Assembly: GCA_902801985.1 (NCBI GenBank)
Contig: CADCKD010000001.1
Location: forward strand, 1-64,000
Length of the DNA stretch: 64,000 nt
Source: an uncultured bacterium
Lineage (GTDB): Bacteria; Cyanobacteriota; Vampirovibrionia; Gastranaerophilales; Gastranaerophilaceae
Reading direction: 5' to 3'
Shown here: piece by piece, positions 48,015-55,404 of the stretch
Numbering within the stretch: the stretch's first letter is position 1
Layout: every line of letters starts with the position of its first letter
Translations under genes and position numbers: made by a program
The notes under the pieces: generated by a model
The model's input: only the letters and a program-made list of their open reading frames with translations
Databases searched by the model: none
Told to the model about the DNA's origin: nothing

Positions 48015-48278
48015 TTAAATTTTTCCAAATTCTTTTTGCATCTCTTCTATCTTTGTTTCATTTTTAAGTCTTTGCTGAACTAAAAAATTAACTAAATCAC
48101 TATAATCAATAGTTCCTATAGGAGTCGCAACCCAAGCATCATTTAGTCGAAATTGAATGTCTTGCATTTGTGTGCCTTTCAAACGGTCAATTACTCTTTC
48201 AAATGCGTTATTTTTATCTTCCAAATATTTTATTTTATTTTGTAGTTTATTAGCTCTATCGAATTGTTCTTGCGTCAT
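48015..48278 (-). CDS. Small coiled-coil protein
   Basis: An 87-residue protein, mainly helical, with heptad-like N terminus (FDRANKLQNKIKYLEDKNNAFERV) and C terminus. Likely coiled-coil. No domain family is recognised. Confidence 0.6.
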   Translation of the reverse strand: MTQEQFDRANKLQNKIKYLEDKNNAFERVIDRLKGTQMQDIQFRLNDAWVATPIGTIDYSDLVNFLVQQRLKNETKIEEMQKEFGKI

Positions 48279-48279
48279 T

Positions 48280-48768
48280 TTATTCTCCTAATATTTTAAT
48301 TGCTTTTTCTACATCATTATCTGTTAATCCAATTATATAATCTGTTAGTACTAAATGTTCTTCTATTTCATTACAGTCAAAATCTTCAAAAAATGTATCA
48401 TCAAGGATAACATAGTGTGTAATCTCTGGATGTAAATTCAGATATGTAATTATCTCTTCACCCCTATACCAAGAACCTTTATTTGTAATAGGTGTTTTAT
48501 CAAAAATTATAAGGTTGCCTTTCTTTTTAAGATGATTATCCAAATACTTAGCATGAGAGGGTTTGCGTGTTATATAGTATTTCTCCCATCCAATTTTCCA
48601 GTCAGACGATAAGACGATTTCTGCACCAGTTGCATTAACAATTTCCGCAAGTCTTTTTACTTTATCAGAATCAATACCAACAATTATTCCACATACATCA
48701 TCATGACAATATGATTTAGATGTATCACAATTTAGCACACCATCAATATCTAAAAATATTACTTTCAT
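48280..48768 (-). CDS. HAD-like hydrolase
   Basis: A 162-residue protein. The HAD motif I is FLDIDGVLN with DxD, and motif II is LSSDW. Motif IV is VILDDTFF. The fold fits small HAD phosphatases often labelled as phage 5'-nucleotidase or polynucleotide phosphatase. Substrate unknown; possibly deoxynucleotide monophosphates or DNA ends. Confidence 0.82.
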   Translation of the reverse strand: MKVIFLDIDGVLNCDTSKSYCHDDVCGIIVGIDSDKVKRLAEIVNATGAEIVLSSDWKIGWEKYYITRKPSHAKYLDNHLKKKGNLIIFDKTPITNKGSWYRGEEIITYLNLHPEITHYVILDDTFFEDFDCNEIEEHLVLTDYIIGLTDNDVEKAIKILGE

Positions 48769-48803
48769 ATTTTTATTCCTTAATTATATTTACTATTATG
48801 AAT

Positions 48804-48852
48804 AAAAAGCAGTATTATGTTTTTATTTATTTACATTAATACTGCTTTTTTC
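48804..48852 (-). terminator. Intrinsic terminator (bidirectional)
   Basis: AAAAAGCAGTATTA and its complement flank a 19-nt loop, so a T-run follows the stem on both strands. It lies directly after the Sak4-like gene. Confidence 0.8.
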
Positions 48853-48863
48853 CCTATATATTA

Positions 48864-49865
48864 TTATTCATCTAACAAATCTTTCAAATTACTAAGTATC
48901 ACTTCTACAGCTTCTTGTTGCTTAGGAGTAGCATTAGAAACAAGAGCACCTTTACCAAGAACTGATTCAACTACTTCTGTAAGTTTTTCTTTACTTCCAT
49001 ATTTCTCAACAACCTTCTGACCAACTTCTTGAAGTTCATCCATCACCTCATTGAAAGGTCTCTTCTTTGTTTCAAACATAGAATCACGTTCTTCTCTTGT
49101 AATAGCTTTAATCCCTTCAGCTTTCTCCTGTCTATCAATTGCATCGTAATATGCTTTAATAAGATTATCTGCTGTAAAGTCTTCAATCATAGGGTCAAAA
49201 TATTCATTTCTAGTTCTAGCGAACCATTCAGGAGTATCAGCAAGCATTAAAGAAGAATGAATAGGTTTTCCAGTATCAGGGTCAACACCATTTCCTTTTA
49301 CATAACCAATTACTTCACTATGATTAATAAGAATAGGAAGCATTCTTTTTGCATCTCCAACAGGATAATTCTTACCAGTTTCATCCTGCGCAGTATGAAG
49401 GATAAATACAACACAGAAGCCAGAACCAATTACTTTGAGTAGTTCGGTCTCCCATTCAGTCTTCAAATCACCCCACAAACCATAACCACCGTTACCTTCT
49501 TTAATCTTATTTACTCCTTCGGTATTTGCTACATACTTCTCACAATAGGAATATAAAATTTCCATCTCATCAAGAACTAGTGTTTCAAAATTCTGATGAA
49601 TCTGTTCAAAATTTTTAGGGTCGCAAAATACTTTAACAAACTTTTTAAATTCAGCCCAAGATTTAATAGACTGGAAAGGCACATTATTCAAACCAGAAAG
49701 ACCACTTTTACCAAATGCAAGGTAATAAGGTTTAGGCATCTTAGTTGCCACAGGAGTCTTTCCAAGACCACCTCTGCCAAAAAAGCTTACAATAAAACCA
49801 TCAACACTTTTTTGCACTCTGGAAACTGGGGGGTTAAGAATTGCATCTAACGAAAAATTATCCAT
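48864..49865 (-). CDS. Sak4-like RecA-fold ATPase
   Basis: A 333-residue protein. Walker A-like GRGGLGKTP (about 30) with a following PYYLAFGKSGLSGL, Walker B TLVLDEMEIL (about 94) and FILHTAQ (about 152) match the AAA_24/Sak4 type of single-strand annealing proteins. It probably drives recombination with the SSB-like protein immediately upstream. It may also relate to RecA-like nucleotide-binding proteins of clostridial phages. Confidence 0.82.
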   Translation of the reverse strand: MDNFSLDAILNPPVSRVQKSVDGFIVSFFGRGGLGKTPVATKMPKPYYLAFGKSGLSGLNNVPFQSIKSWAEFKKFVKVFCDPKNFEQIHQNFETLVLDEMEILYSYCEKYVANTEGVNKIKEGNGGYGLWGDLKTEWETELLKVIGSGFCVVFILHTAQDETGKNYPVGDAKRMLPILINHSEVIGYVKGNGVDPDTGKPIHSSLMLADTPEWFARTRNEYFDPMIEDFTADNLIKAYYDAIDRQEKAEGIKAITREERDSMFETKKRPFNEVMDELQEVGQKVVEKYGSKEKLTEVVESVLGKGALVSNATPKQQEAVEVILSNLKDLLDE

Positions 49866-49951
49866 TTATATATCTCCTTATATATTATATACTAAATCAT
49901 ATTTTACTAAATTATAATTAACTAAAATCCAAAATTAATTTTCATCTTATA

Positions 49952-49985
49952 GGGGTATCACTGTGGTGATACCCCATCCTTTTTA
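49952..49985. other. Perfect 10-bp hairpin between recombination genes
   Basis: GGGGTATCAC and GTGATACCCC pair around a 4-nt TGTG loop. On the plus side TTTTT follows; in the transcribed minus direction the stem is followed by a mixed AT sequence, so it is a weak terminator or an RNA-stabilising 3' hairpin. Confidence 0.6.
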
Positions 49986-49986
49986 A

Positions 49987-50877
49987 TTACCAGCCAAGCT
50001 GTCTTCCTCTAGAAGCACCAGAAGGTTTTGCATTATTTGTATTTGTCTTAGGTTTATTCTGACCTTCGTCAATCAATCTTTTTCTTTCATCAATAGCCGC
50101 TTGAATTGTATCAGGATTATAGGGAATCTGATTTCCACCTTTAACAACCTCATCTTCTGTTTCTGCGTCATATGCAACAGAACCGCCTGTTACTACAAGT
50201 TCATTAATAAATTGTGGTTCAACCTTTTTCTTTACTCCAAAAGCCATTGGAATATCTTTTGTTTCATAAGTAACATTCTGAACAATATTGCCATAAAATC
50301 TAGCAGTTTGTTTTGGCTGATAAGCATCAGATGCAGCATCAACAAGTTCCTCTGGAACAAAAAGTGTAAGAGGTTCAATTCCATTATATGTAGGAACCCA
50401 TCCTTCAATCTTATATCTACCAGTCTCTTCTCCATCTTTATTAAATTCTGGAATAAATTTTTCAATATACATCTCAACTTCAAACTCAGCTTTAGGTTCT
50501 ACATTTTGAGTATTCTTAACTCTGCTAAAGAAATTACTTATATAACTTACAATCTCATCACCTGTCTGATTGCTTCTAAAAAGATTAATCTGCCCAGAAG
50601 CTCTGACTCTATCAGCTTCATCTGCACCATCATCTGCAATAGATTTATATTCATTCATTACAGTCATAACACCTGTAAATGTTTTATTATTAGTACCATC
50701 TTTCTTTTTATCAGCACATCTTACTCTCATCTGAACAAAATTCGTATCAGATGTCTTAATAGTAACAGTACCTTCAATAGTTCTTATACCGTTTTCTGTC
50801 TTCATCTCAAGTTTCTTGTCAGAAACAATGCCAACTACCGTAACTTTTGCATCTGCCTGTCTTAAATTAGTTTCCAT
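49987..50877 (-). CDS. Single-stranded DNA-binding-like protein
   Basis: About 296 residues from ATG 50877 (METNLRQADAK), preferred over an ATG 9 nt upstream by ribosome-site spacing. The N-terminal half carries OB-fold-like strands (KVTVVGIVSDKKLEM, EGTVTIKTSDTN). The C terminus is a disordered Lys/Asn/Gly tail ending RGRQLGW. It lies beside a Sak4-like protein as expected for a recombination/replication SSB. Confidence 0.75.
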   Translation of the reverse strand: METNLRQADAKVTVVGIVSDKKLEMKTENGIRTIEGTVTIKTSDTNFVQMRVRCADKKKDGTNNKTFTGVMTVMNEYKSIADDGADEADRVRASGQINLFRSNQTGDEIVSYISNFFSRVKNTQNVEPKAEFEVEMYIEKFIPEFNKDGEETGRYKIEGWVPTYNGIEPLTLFVPEELVDAASDAYQPKQTARFYGNIVQNVTYETKDIPMAFGVKKKVEPQFINELVVTGGSVAYDAETEDEVVKGGNQIPYNPDTIQAAIDERKRLIDEGQNKPKTNTNNAKPSGASRGRQLGW

Positions 50878-50925
50878 AATTATCATTTCTCCTTTTAATA
50901 TATTATTTATTTGTTAATTTATTAT

Positions 50926-51621
50926 TTATTTTGAATCTGCGTTAGCTCTTCTAATTGCTTCTGCAAGAATCTCAATCTCACGTTCTTTCTTTTTAGCGGC
51001 TCTCTTTTCTCTACGCTTCTGCTCTTTAATCTTTCTATTTTTCTCAATAGCTTCAGCTTCAGCAGTATATTTTTTAGTCAATTCTTTAAACTTACAATGA
51101 GTCTTATAAGCTTTCATTCCTTGTCTGATGACCTTATTATAGACATTTGTTTCGCCAGAAATACCATACAATCTTTTCATAAGTTCTCTAGTAACACAAA
51201 TTGAAATACCCACTTCAAGATTAAATTCATCATTTTCATCACAATAAGCAGTCTGTACACTACCATTTTCAAAGTATACAATAGTAGCAACAGGAACTTC
51301 TTTTTTGGTTACTGAATAATTGCCATTTTCATCTCGTTTCGTATCATCTACAAATACTTTCTTTTCATACTTAACATCAACATCTGTAATTTTAATCATA
51401 TTGTCTTCCTTTTTCTTATCATTCAATTCAAATTTTATATATCCTTCATAATCGCTTCCATAACCATAAAGAGGATAAGAACAATCAATTATTGGATATG
51501 TAGTATCAGTTATAGTTAACGTACATTCTGCTGGAGTAAAAGATGTTACCAATTTTCCACTTTTACAATCAAACAAAGACACATTTTCAATAGTAGAAAT
51601 TAAATTATTTTCAAATTCCAT
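50926..51621 (-). CDS. Hypothetical protein with basic coiled-coil end
   Basis: About 231 residues from ATG 51621 (MEFENNLIST). The N-terminal half is beta-rich; the C-terminal 50 residues are a Lys/Arg/Glu-rich helix (KIKEQKRREKRAAKKKERE). It has a central VTKKEVPVATIVYFENG segment. It precedes the SSB-like gene and may bind nucleic acid. Family unknown. Confidence 0.65.
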   Translation of the reverse strand: MEFENNLISTIENVSLFDCKSGKLVTSFTPAECTLTITDTTYPIIDCSYPLYGYGSDYEGYIKFELNDKKKEDNMIKITDVDVKYEKKVFVDDTKRDENGNYSVTKKEVPVATIVYFENGSVQTAYCDENDEFNLEVGISICVTRELMKRLYGISGETNVYNKVIRQGMKAYKTHCKFKELTKKYTAEAEAIEKNRKIKEQKRREKRAAKKKEREIEILAEAIRRANADSK

Positions 51622-51646
51622 TATCATTTCCTTTCTTATATATTAT

Positions 51647-51844
51647 TTACATGTTACGTTTTATATAATATCTTATGTCATTATTAATGTCAAGTTCTAT
51701 TTCATTATCATATTTAATTATGGCAATTACACTATTGCAATCTGGACATCGTAATAATTTAGTACTGTAATACGATGCAGATTCATCCCACTCTTCAATC
51801 GTTTTGTGGGGGTTTATTTTCTTGCCACAATTTTTGCACTTCAT
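51647..51844 (-). CDS. Small zinc ribbon protein
   Basis: A 65-residue protein with CKNCGKK at the N terminus and CPDCNS in the middle, a complete four-cysteine zinc ribbon. It is the first protein gene after the RNA array. Confidence 0.75.
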   Translation of the reverse strand: MKCKNCGKKINPHKTIEEWDESASYYSTKLLRCPDCNSVIAIIKYDNEIELDINNDIRYYIKRNM

Positions 51845-51889
51845 ATGTCATTTTAATTCTCCTTTCTATATAATTTATAAAGGACGAAA

Positions 51890-51955
51890 TAGTAAAGACA
51901 GGAATTGAACCTATTCCAAGCATAAGCTTATGCACCTGATTTACACCACTTTACT
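51890..51955 (-). tRNA. tRNA-like gene with tetraloop in place of anticodon loop
   Basis: AGTAAAG pairs with CTTTACT as acceptor. The D arm has AAATCAGGT and the T arm is canonical (ATAGG, TTCAATT, CCTGT). The region between D and T arms is 8 nt shorter than in a tRNA and folds as AAGC-UUAU-GCUU, so no 7-nt anticodon loop is available. It resembles the gene at 52536, and both look like tRNAs that have lost the ability to read a codon. Confidence 0.55.
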
Positions 51956-52010
51956 ACCACAATGAAGAGTCCTTATGAACACTAATGACTGTTCGCAGTA
52001 CAGCCATTAA
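51956..52010 (-). other. Intergenic RNA hairpin
   Basis: AATGGCTGT and ACAGTCATT form a 9-bp stem with one G.U and a 7-nt loop. It separates the first two tRNA-type genes. No T-run follows. Confidence 0.4.
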
Positions 52011-52083
52011 CAGCCCGTGGGGGAATCGAACCCACCAATACTGGTTAGAAAGACCAGTGTCTTAACCATTTGACCAACGAGCC
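52011..52083 (-). tRNA. tRNA-Glu(UUC)
   Basis: A complete cloverleaf: acceptor GGCTCGT/ACGGGCT, D arm with GG, anticodon stem CTGGT/ACCAG around CTTTCTA, T arm GTGGG-TTCGATT-CCCCC. CCA is not encoded. Reads GAA/GAG. Confidence 0.93.
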
Positions 52084-52261
52084 ATATTCACATACCACTC
52101 TTAAAGGCACACAAACAATCTCCAAGCTGGATTAAGTGTTATGTGAGAATAGTCTACTTAACTAGTATTTCGACTACCGTTTTTTTGATTGTCTTCTTTT
52201 AAGAACGTATCCTTTGCTTTACTATCTTTTGAGTCCGAAGACTAGATAGACCATCTTTAAA
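52084..52261 (-). other. 178-nt intergenic RNA segment with hairpins
   Basis: No gene. It holds a cUUCGg-capped stem (AGTC/GACT), and a long helix TCACATA...CACT with AGTG...TATGTGA that encloses CCA-GCT-TGG. The 7-bp closing stem resembles an acceptor stem, but no D arm, anticodon stem or T arm can be read. Confidence 0.4.
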
Positions 52262-52334
52262 TCGGGGATGTGAGAGTCGAACTCACCGCAACTGCTTTAT
52301 AAGAACAGCCCCATAACCGCTTGGGTAATCCCCA
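52262..52334 (-). tRNA. tRNA-Ile(UAU)
   Basis: Acceptor TGGGGAT/ATCCCCG, D stem CCCA/TGGG with a GG-containing loop, anticodon stem CTGTT/AGCAG around CTTATAA, T arm GTGAG-TTCGACT-CTCAC. It reads AUA, a codon frequent in AT-rich phage genes but served in most bacteria by a lysidine-modified CAU tRNA. Confidence 0.88.
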
Positions 52335-52340
52335 ATATAA

Positions 52341-52413
52341 TCTCCGCAAAGGGCTATGCTCCCTTCACCTATAGATTAAAAGTCTATTGCTCTGCTGAAT
52401 GAGCTATGCGGAG
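52341..52413 (-). tRNA. tRNA-Lys(UUU) with non-canonical T-loop
   Basis: Acceptor CTCCGCA/TGCGGAG, D stem GCTC/GAGC, perfect anticodon stem ATAGA/TCTAT around CTTTTAA. The T stem AAGGG/CCCTT is normal but its loop is AGCATAG, not TTCnnnn, and the D-loop ATTCAGCA lacks GG. The D-loop/T-loop tertiary contact must therefore differ from that of ordinary tRNAs. Confidence 0.85.
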
Positions 52414-52418
52414 TAAAT

Positions 52419-52488
52419 AGGATGCATAATAAAAAACCAGACAAGTTCTTAGAATTGATTTTCATATTTAATTTACTGTAAGCATCCC
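52419..52488 (-). ncRNA. ACAGCAA element 1 (mini-tRNA-like)
   Basis: A 7-bp end helix GGGATGC/GCATCCT encloses TTACAGTAA at the 5' side. A possible anticodon-type hairpin AGAAC-TTGTCTG-GTTTT (anticodon GUC) comes later, followed by 7 nt and the 3' strand. The spacer before the hairpin is 32 nt rather than the 20 nt of other members. No T arm. It lies 5 nt upstream of tRNA-Lys in the transcript. Confidence 0.55.
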
Positions 52489-52535
52489 TTAAAAATAAAA
52501 AAAGAATATAGTGAAGGGGAGGAAGAAACCCCCAA

Positions 52536-52603
52536 TTGCAATACAAGGAATTGAACCTCGACCTCGGCTTGTGCCGAAATGCTATCCTTTACACCACATT
52601 GCA
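52536..52603 (-). tRNA. tRNA-like gene with tetraloop anticodon arm
   Basis: Acceptor TGCAATG/TATTGCA, a D arm very similar to that at 51890 with AAAGGATA, and T arm CGAGG-TTCAATT-CCTTG. The anticodon position folds as UCGGC-ACAA-GCCGA (5 bp, 4-nt loop), or UCGG with a 6-nt loop, and has no U33. Either an unusual tRNA or a mimic without an anticodon. Confidence 0.55.
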
Positions 52604-52736
52604 TGTCGAACATATCTACCCTTTGAAGTTGCATGACGGTTAGCTATTCCGTCCCCACCGCTCAAGCACTATGTAATCTTACCCTTACTTCTATCTATCA
52701 ATATGTCCGTCTATGTCATATGCATCTAACATAGAG
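52604..52736 (-). other. 133-nt intergenic segment
   Basis: No protein gene. A GACGG/CCGTC stem with a 9-nt loop (AATAGCTAA) looks like a degenerate anticodon arm, preceded by a D-arm-like GCTTGAGCGGTG, but no acceptor or T arm can be matched. Possibly a decayed tRNA-Ser. Confidence 0.35.
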
Positions 52737-52808
52737 TCTGAGTGACAGGATTTGCACCTGCAACCACATGAACCCAAATCATGCATGCTACTATTGCACC
52801 ACACCCAG
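52737..52808 (-). tRNA. tRNA-Pro(UGG) with altered D- and T-loops
   Basis: Acceptor CTGGGTG/CACTCAG, D stem GTGC/GCAT with loop AATAGTA (no GG), anticodon stem CATGA/TCATG around TTTGGGT, T stem GCAGG/CCTGT with loop TGCAAAT. Both elbow elements deviate from consensus, in the same manner as tRNA-Lys and tRNA-Gln here. Confidence 0.85.
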
Positions 52809-52816
52809 AAATTTAA

Positions 52817-52900
52817 TGGACAGAGATGGAGTCGAACCACCCGAATCCGAAGATAACAGATTTACAGTCTGCCCCGCTCCCACTTACGGTATATCTGTCC
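52817..52900 (-). tRNA. tRNA-Tyr(GUA)
   Basis: Acceptor GGACAGA/TCTGTCC with A73, anticodon stem CAGA/TCTG around CTGTAAA, long class-II variable arm, T arm GGTGG-TTCGACT-CCATC. Confidence 0.93.
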
Positions 52901-52916
52901 ATAATTTTAGTTTATT

Positions 52917-53060
52917 ATTTGTGGCTGTCACGGTTGCTTCACTCATGGTTCATACAGTTAGACCTAGGAATTTTTAATAACTATTTTGAGTTATCCGCTA
53001 CTATTTAAAGGCTCATCGCAGCTATAGATTTGATGGATATTCTATCCCCTGACCACAAAT
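52917..53060 (-). ncRNA. Putative 144-nt structured RNA
   Basis: The ends ATTTGTGG and CCACAAAT form an 8-bp closing helix. Inside are a GATAACT/AGTTATT hairpin and other short stems, but no tRNA arms. It lies 2 nt downstream of ACAGCAA element 2 and contains no gene. It could be a small regulatory or tRNA-associated RNA. Confidence 0.4.
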
Positions 53061-53062
53061 AC

Positions 53063-53120
53063 AGGACACAAAGTATACATTTTACCAGAATGTGCTTGAA
53101 TAAATTGCTGTAAGTGTCCC
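53063..53120 (-). ncRNA. ACAGCAA element 2 (T-armless tRNA-like, anticodon GGU)
   Basis: A 58-nt RNA: acceptor-like GGGACAC/GTGTCCT (7 bp); a 20-nt segment TTACAGCAATTTATTCAAGC; a perfect 5-bp stem ACATT/AATGT with loop CTGGTAA (U33, anticodon GGU, A37); 7 nt; then the 3' strand. There is no T arm and no normal D stem. This is the clearest member of the family. Confidence 0.7.
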
Positions 53121-53129
53121 AATGTTTAA

Positions 53130-53636
53130 TTAATAGATATTAGTACAGAAGAAAATTCCTTCTATATCTTTAAAAATTTCTTTTGCAATTGTCTCGCATA
53201 ATGTTGAGCAATTGCCGTAGAAATCAGAGAGGTTGTCTTCAAAATACTGAATTACTTCTTTCTTAAAAATTACATATGTAAAATCTCCAAAAGGAGTAGA
53301 AATTGTTTTAACTTCTCTAACGTGACCATTTCCAAAATTAAATAAAATTTCTATCGCTGCTTCTGCATTTTTAATAACTGCTTTATATCCTTCTAAAAAT
53401 TTATTTGTTTTTTCGTTCGAAGGAATAACAGTAACTTTAAGTTCAACACTACCAAAAGATACTGTATCTGGAAGTAAAAATGACAAAGCTTCACTCTTAT
53501 TGCTACTGGTACAATATAATTTTACTTCCATTTCATCTTCATCATAAATAACTAAAATATCATTATCCTCATCAAATAAAGCATTAAGCTTTTTGTAATA
53601 CAATACCCACGGAGGGGACATATTTAATTTTGCCAT
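53130..53636 (-). CDS. Hypothetical protein within the RNA array
   Basis: A 168-residue protein, mixed alpha/beta, without a recognised motif. It begins MAKLNMSPPWVLYYKKLN and follows a good ribosome site. It lies between tRNA-Phe and ACAGCAA element 2. Function unknown. Confidence 0.65.
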   Translation of the reverse strand: MAKLNMSPPWVLYYKKLNALFDEDNDILVIYDEDEMEVKLYCTSSNKSEALSFLLPDTVSFGSVELKVTVIPSNEKTNKFLEGYKAVIKNAEAAIEILFNFGNGHVREVKTISTPFGDFTYVIFKKEVIQYFEDNLSDFYGNCSTLCETIAKEIFKDIEGIFFCTNIY

Positions 53637-53682
53637 ATTCTATATTCTCCTTTTAATTTAAATAATTTAATTATTGTAAAAA

Positions 53683-53757
53683 TGGAAAGTCTTGGAATCG
53701 AACCAAGTCCTTTGGATTTTCAGTCCAACGAGCAGATACCAATCACACCCACTTTCC
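53683..53757 (-). tRNA. tRNA-Phe(GAA)
   Basis: Acceptor GGAAAGT/ACTTTCC with A73, anticodon stem TTGGA/TCCAA around CTGAAAA, T arm CTTGG-TTCGATT-CCAAG. Confidence 0.92.
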
Positions 53758-53761
53758 ATAC

Positions 53762-53825
53762 AGGACACATTATAAAAACACATATCTTGGCACGAATTTT
53801 TATTTTATTTTGCTGTAAGTGTCCC
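53762..53825 (-). ncRNA. ACAGCAA element 3 (mini-tRNA-like, anticodon GCC)
   Basis: A 64-nt RNA with GGGACAC/GTGTCCT end helix and 20 nt starting TTACAGCAA. A weak 5-nt stem (AATTC/GATAT, three of five pairs) holds loop GTGCCAA with U33, anticodon GCC and A37. Position counts match elements 2, 4 and 6 exactly. Four nt downstream is tRNA-Phe. Confidence 0.6.
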
Positions 53826-53923
53826 ATATATTATGTTTTAAAACACAGTTTCCTAACTCATGAAAAGGAACTAAATCAAATGTTCTCTTTTCTTTACAAC
53901 CTTCACTGTAAGGTTCAATTGAA
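53826..53923 (-). other. 98-nt intergenic hairpin region
   Basis: Contains AACCTT-ACAGTG-AAGGTT (6 bp) and a second stem AGTTCC/GGAAACT with one bulge. No gene and no complete tRNA. Confidence 0.35.
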
Positions 53924-54389
53924 TACACCCAGTGGGACTCGAACCCACACGCTCTTAAAGCAGAGGATTTTCTTACCACACTATGTCACCATAGCCTTAG
54001 AAAATAGGCGCTTCATCCATTCAGAAGTCATTAAGGTACATACGTGATACCACCTATATTAAGTTGTAGTCTGGACTATGTTTTTACCATATCATTACTG
54101 ACTTAGGTAGATGGTATATAGTCTCTACACATTTATAAATAAAGGCTGTTTCTCGAATTCCATTTAACTACTGCCCTGCCGTTACGCTAAGCCTACATCT
54201 GTCAACAGTTCGTCCAAGTCCCGTTCCGGAGATGTAAGGTCCGTAGCACCTTTATTTAATTTAGCTCGGCGTTCTCTTAGCCATTCGCCGAATTAGCCAT
54301 CTTCACTTATATCGTTTCCAATATAAGGCTCTCTTTTTATGTCTGCTAAGACGAAAGTCCTCATCGTATACCAATTCCGACATGGGTGC
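53924..54389 (-). tRNA. tRNA-Leu(UAA) split by a group I intron
   Basis: The 5' exon (54355-54389) begins GCACCCA and ends GAGGACTT. The 3' exon (53924-53971) begins AAAATCCTC and ends TGGGTGT plus A73. Joining gives acceptor GCACCCA/TGGGTGT, anticodon stem GAGGA/TCCTC with loop CTTAAAA (anticodon UAA), a class-II variable arm and T arm GTGGG-TTCGAGT-CCCAC: an 83-nt tRNA-Leu. The break lies between U34 and A35, the same position as the group I intron of cyanobacterial and plastid tRNA-Leu(UAA). Confidence 0.88.
53972..54354 (-). ncRNA. Group I intron in tRNA-Leu(UAA)
   Basis: A 383-nt intron ending in G. P7 is visible as GACTAT (54118-54123, in the R-type context GTAGAGACTATA) pairing with ATAGTC (54074-54079, in S-type AACATAGTCC). 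It contains no endonuclease gene. GC-richer helices in the middle (CTCCGGAACGGGA, CGGCGAAT...GCCG) fit P4-P6 and P5/P6 extensions. Removal restores a perfect anticodon arm. Confidence 0.85.
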
Positions 54390-54402
54390 TTATTATTATA
54401 AA

Positions 54403-54489
54403 TACCGTAGACAATGATTCGAACATTGCAAAAGTTCGTCACTTAACCACTCTGTACACAAGTGTGCATTACCATTCTGCCACTACAGT
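54403..54489 (-). tRNA. Class II tRNA, Tyr-like (GUA)
   Basis: Acceptor ACTGTAG/CTACGGT, D stem GCA/TGC with GG in the loop, anticodon stem CACTT/GAGTG around GTGTACA (U33, anticodon GUA, unusual C37), a 19-nt variable arm with AAGT/ACTT, and 6-bp T stem with TTCGAAT. The anticodon reading is less certain than in the other tRNAs, and a second Tyr gene would be redundant with that at 52817. Confidence 0.65.
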
Positions 54490-54498
54490 AATTAATTA

Positions 54499-55404
54499 TT
54501 ATTCAGTTTTTTCAGTTTCTTTAATATTTACAATTGGAGTAGACGCTCCTTCAATATAAGGAAGTTCTCCATTCCATTTGTCATATTTTGCTTTTTCAAT
54601 TAACTTATCAGTAAGTGATTCTGCAATCTTCTTATTTGCTTCCGCTTCGGCATTTGCCTTAATTAATTCTGCATCAGCCTTACCTTGTGCTTCAATCTTT
54701 GCTTTTTCTGCATTGATTTGTGCAACTTCCTTTTCTTTTTCTGCATCAACTTTTGCTGTTTGTTTCTGAATCTTTGCTAATTCAAGTTCCTGTTGTGCGT
54801 TGACCTTTTTCTGAATTGCTTCCTGAGTCTCAGGGTCAGTTGAAATATTTGTGAAATTTACAGTATCAATTACAATTCCATATTTATCAAACTTTTCTTT
54901 TAAGTAAGTATCAAGAGCTTCATTAAGTTCCTGTCTTTTATCACCAAATACATCAGTAACTGGATACTTAGCAGTAACTTCCTGTGTCCAAGCAATCATT
55001 TTAGGCTTAATAAAGATATCTTTAACCTCTTTACCAGATGCACCTTTGAATTGTGTAAATACATCAGTCACACGATTAATATCATATTTGTAAGAAAATT
55101 CCAAATCTACAGTAAGTGATTTTCCATCAGCAGTTGGTGTAGAAAAGCTTTCATCTTCTTTAGAATCACCTTTGCTATCTGATGTAAGATAACTCTGCTC
55201 AATTCCGATTGAGTATAATGTTACATTTTTAGTAGGTGCTACAATATGCCAACCTTGGTTAAGTGTTTCACCTGTAACACCACCAGACATGTTATAAACA
55301 ACACCGACATATCCAGCAGGGACTCTTTCTGTACAAGCAAATCCGCAAATAATCACAAGTACAATCACAACACCAGTTACAATACTTCCTACAACACCTT
55401 TCAA
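54499..55404 (-). CDS. SPFH/band-7 (prohibitin-like) membrane protein
   Basis: A 301-residue protein starting at TTG 55404 after AGGAGG. An N-terminal membrane helix (VGSIVTGVVIVLVIICGFACT) is followed by RVPAGYVGVVYN, typical of the band-7 domain (about 25-190). A long charged Ala/Glu/Lys coiled coil (about 195-280) follows. SPFH proteins form membrane rings. The start overlaps the stop of a 51-residue membrane protein. A role in lysis control, entry exclusion or a membrane niche is possible. Confidence 0.88.
   Translation of the reverse strand: MKGVVGSIVTGVVIVLVIICGFACTERVPAGYVGVVYNMSGGVTGETLNQGWHIVAPTKNVTLYSIGIEQSYLTSDSKGDSKEDESFSTPTADGKSLTVDLEFSYKYDINRVTDVFTQFKGASGKEVKDIFIKPKMIAWTQEVTAKYPVTDVFGDKRQELNEALDTYLKEKFDKYGIVIDTVNFTNISTDPETQEAIQKKVNAQQELELAKIQKQTAKVDAEKEKEVAQINAEKAKIEAQGKADAELIKANAEAEANKKIAESLTDKLIEKAKYDKWNGELPYIEGASTPIVNIKETEKTE

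Noticed and set aside
50101-50865. 254-codon plus-strand open frame
   Set aside because: It is a shadow of the SSB-like gene on the other strand; its translation is Ser/Ile/Asn/Phe-rich noise without a ribosome site.
52768-53008. Two overlapping plus-strand open frames
   Set aside because: They lie antisense to tRNA-Pro and tRNA-Tyr and have no ribosome site; protein text is low in hydrophobic core and looks random.
53682-54047. 121-codon open frame on the plus strand
   Set aside because: It runs antisense across tRNA-Phe, mini-tRNA element 3 and the 3' exon of tRNA-Leu. The RNA genes explain the sequence and there is no suitable ribosome site.
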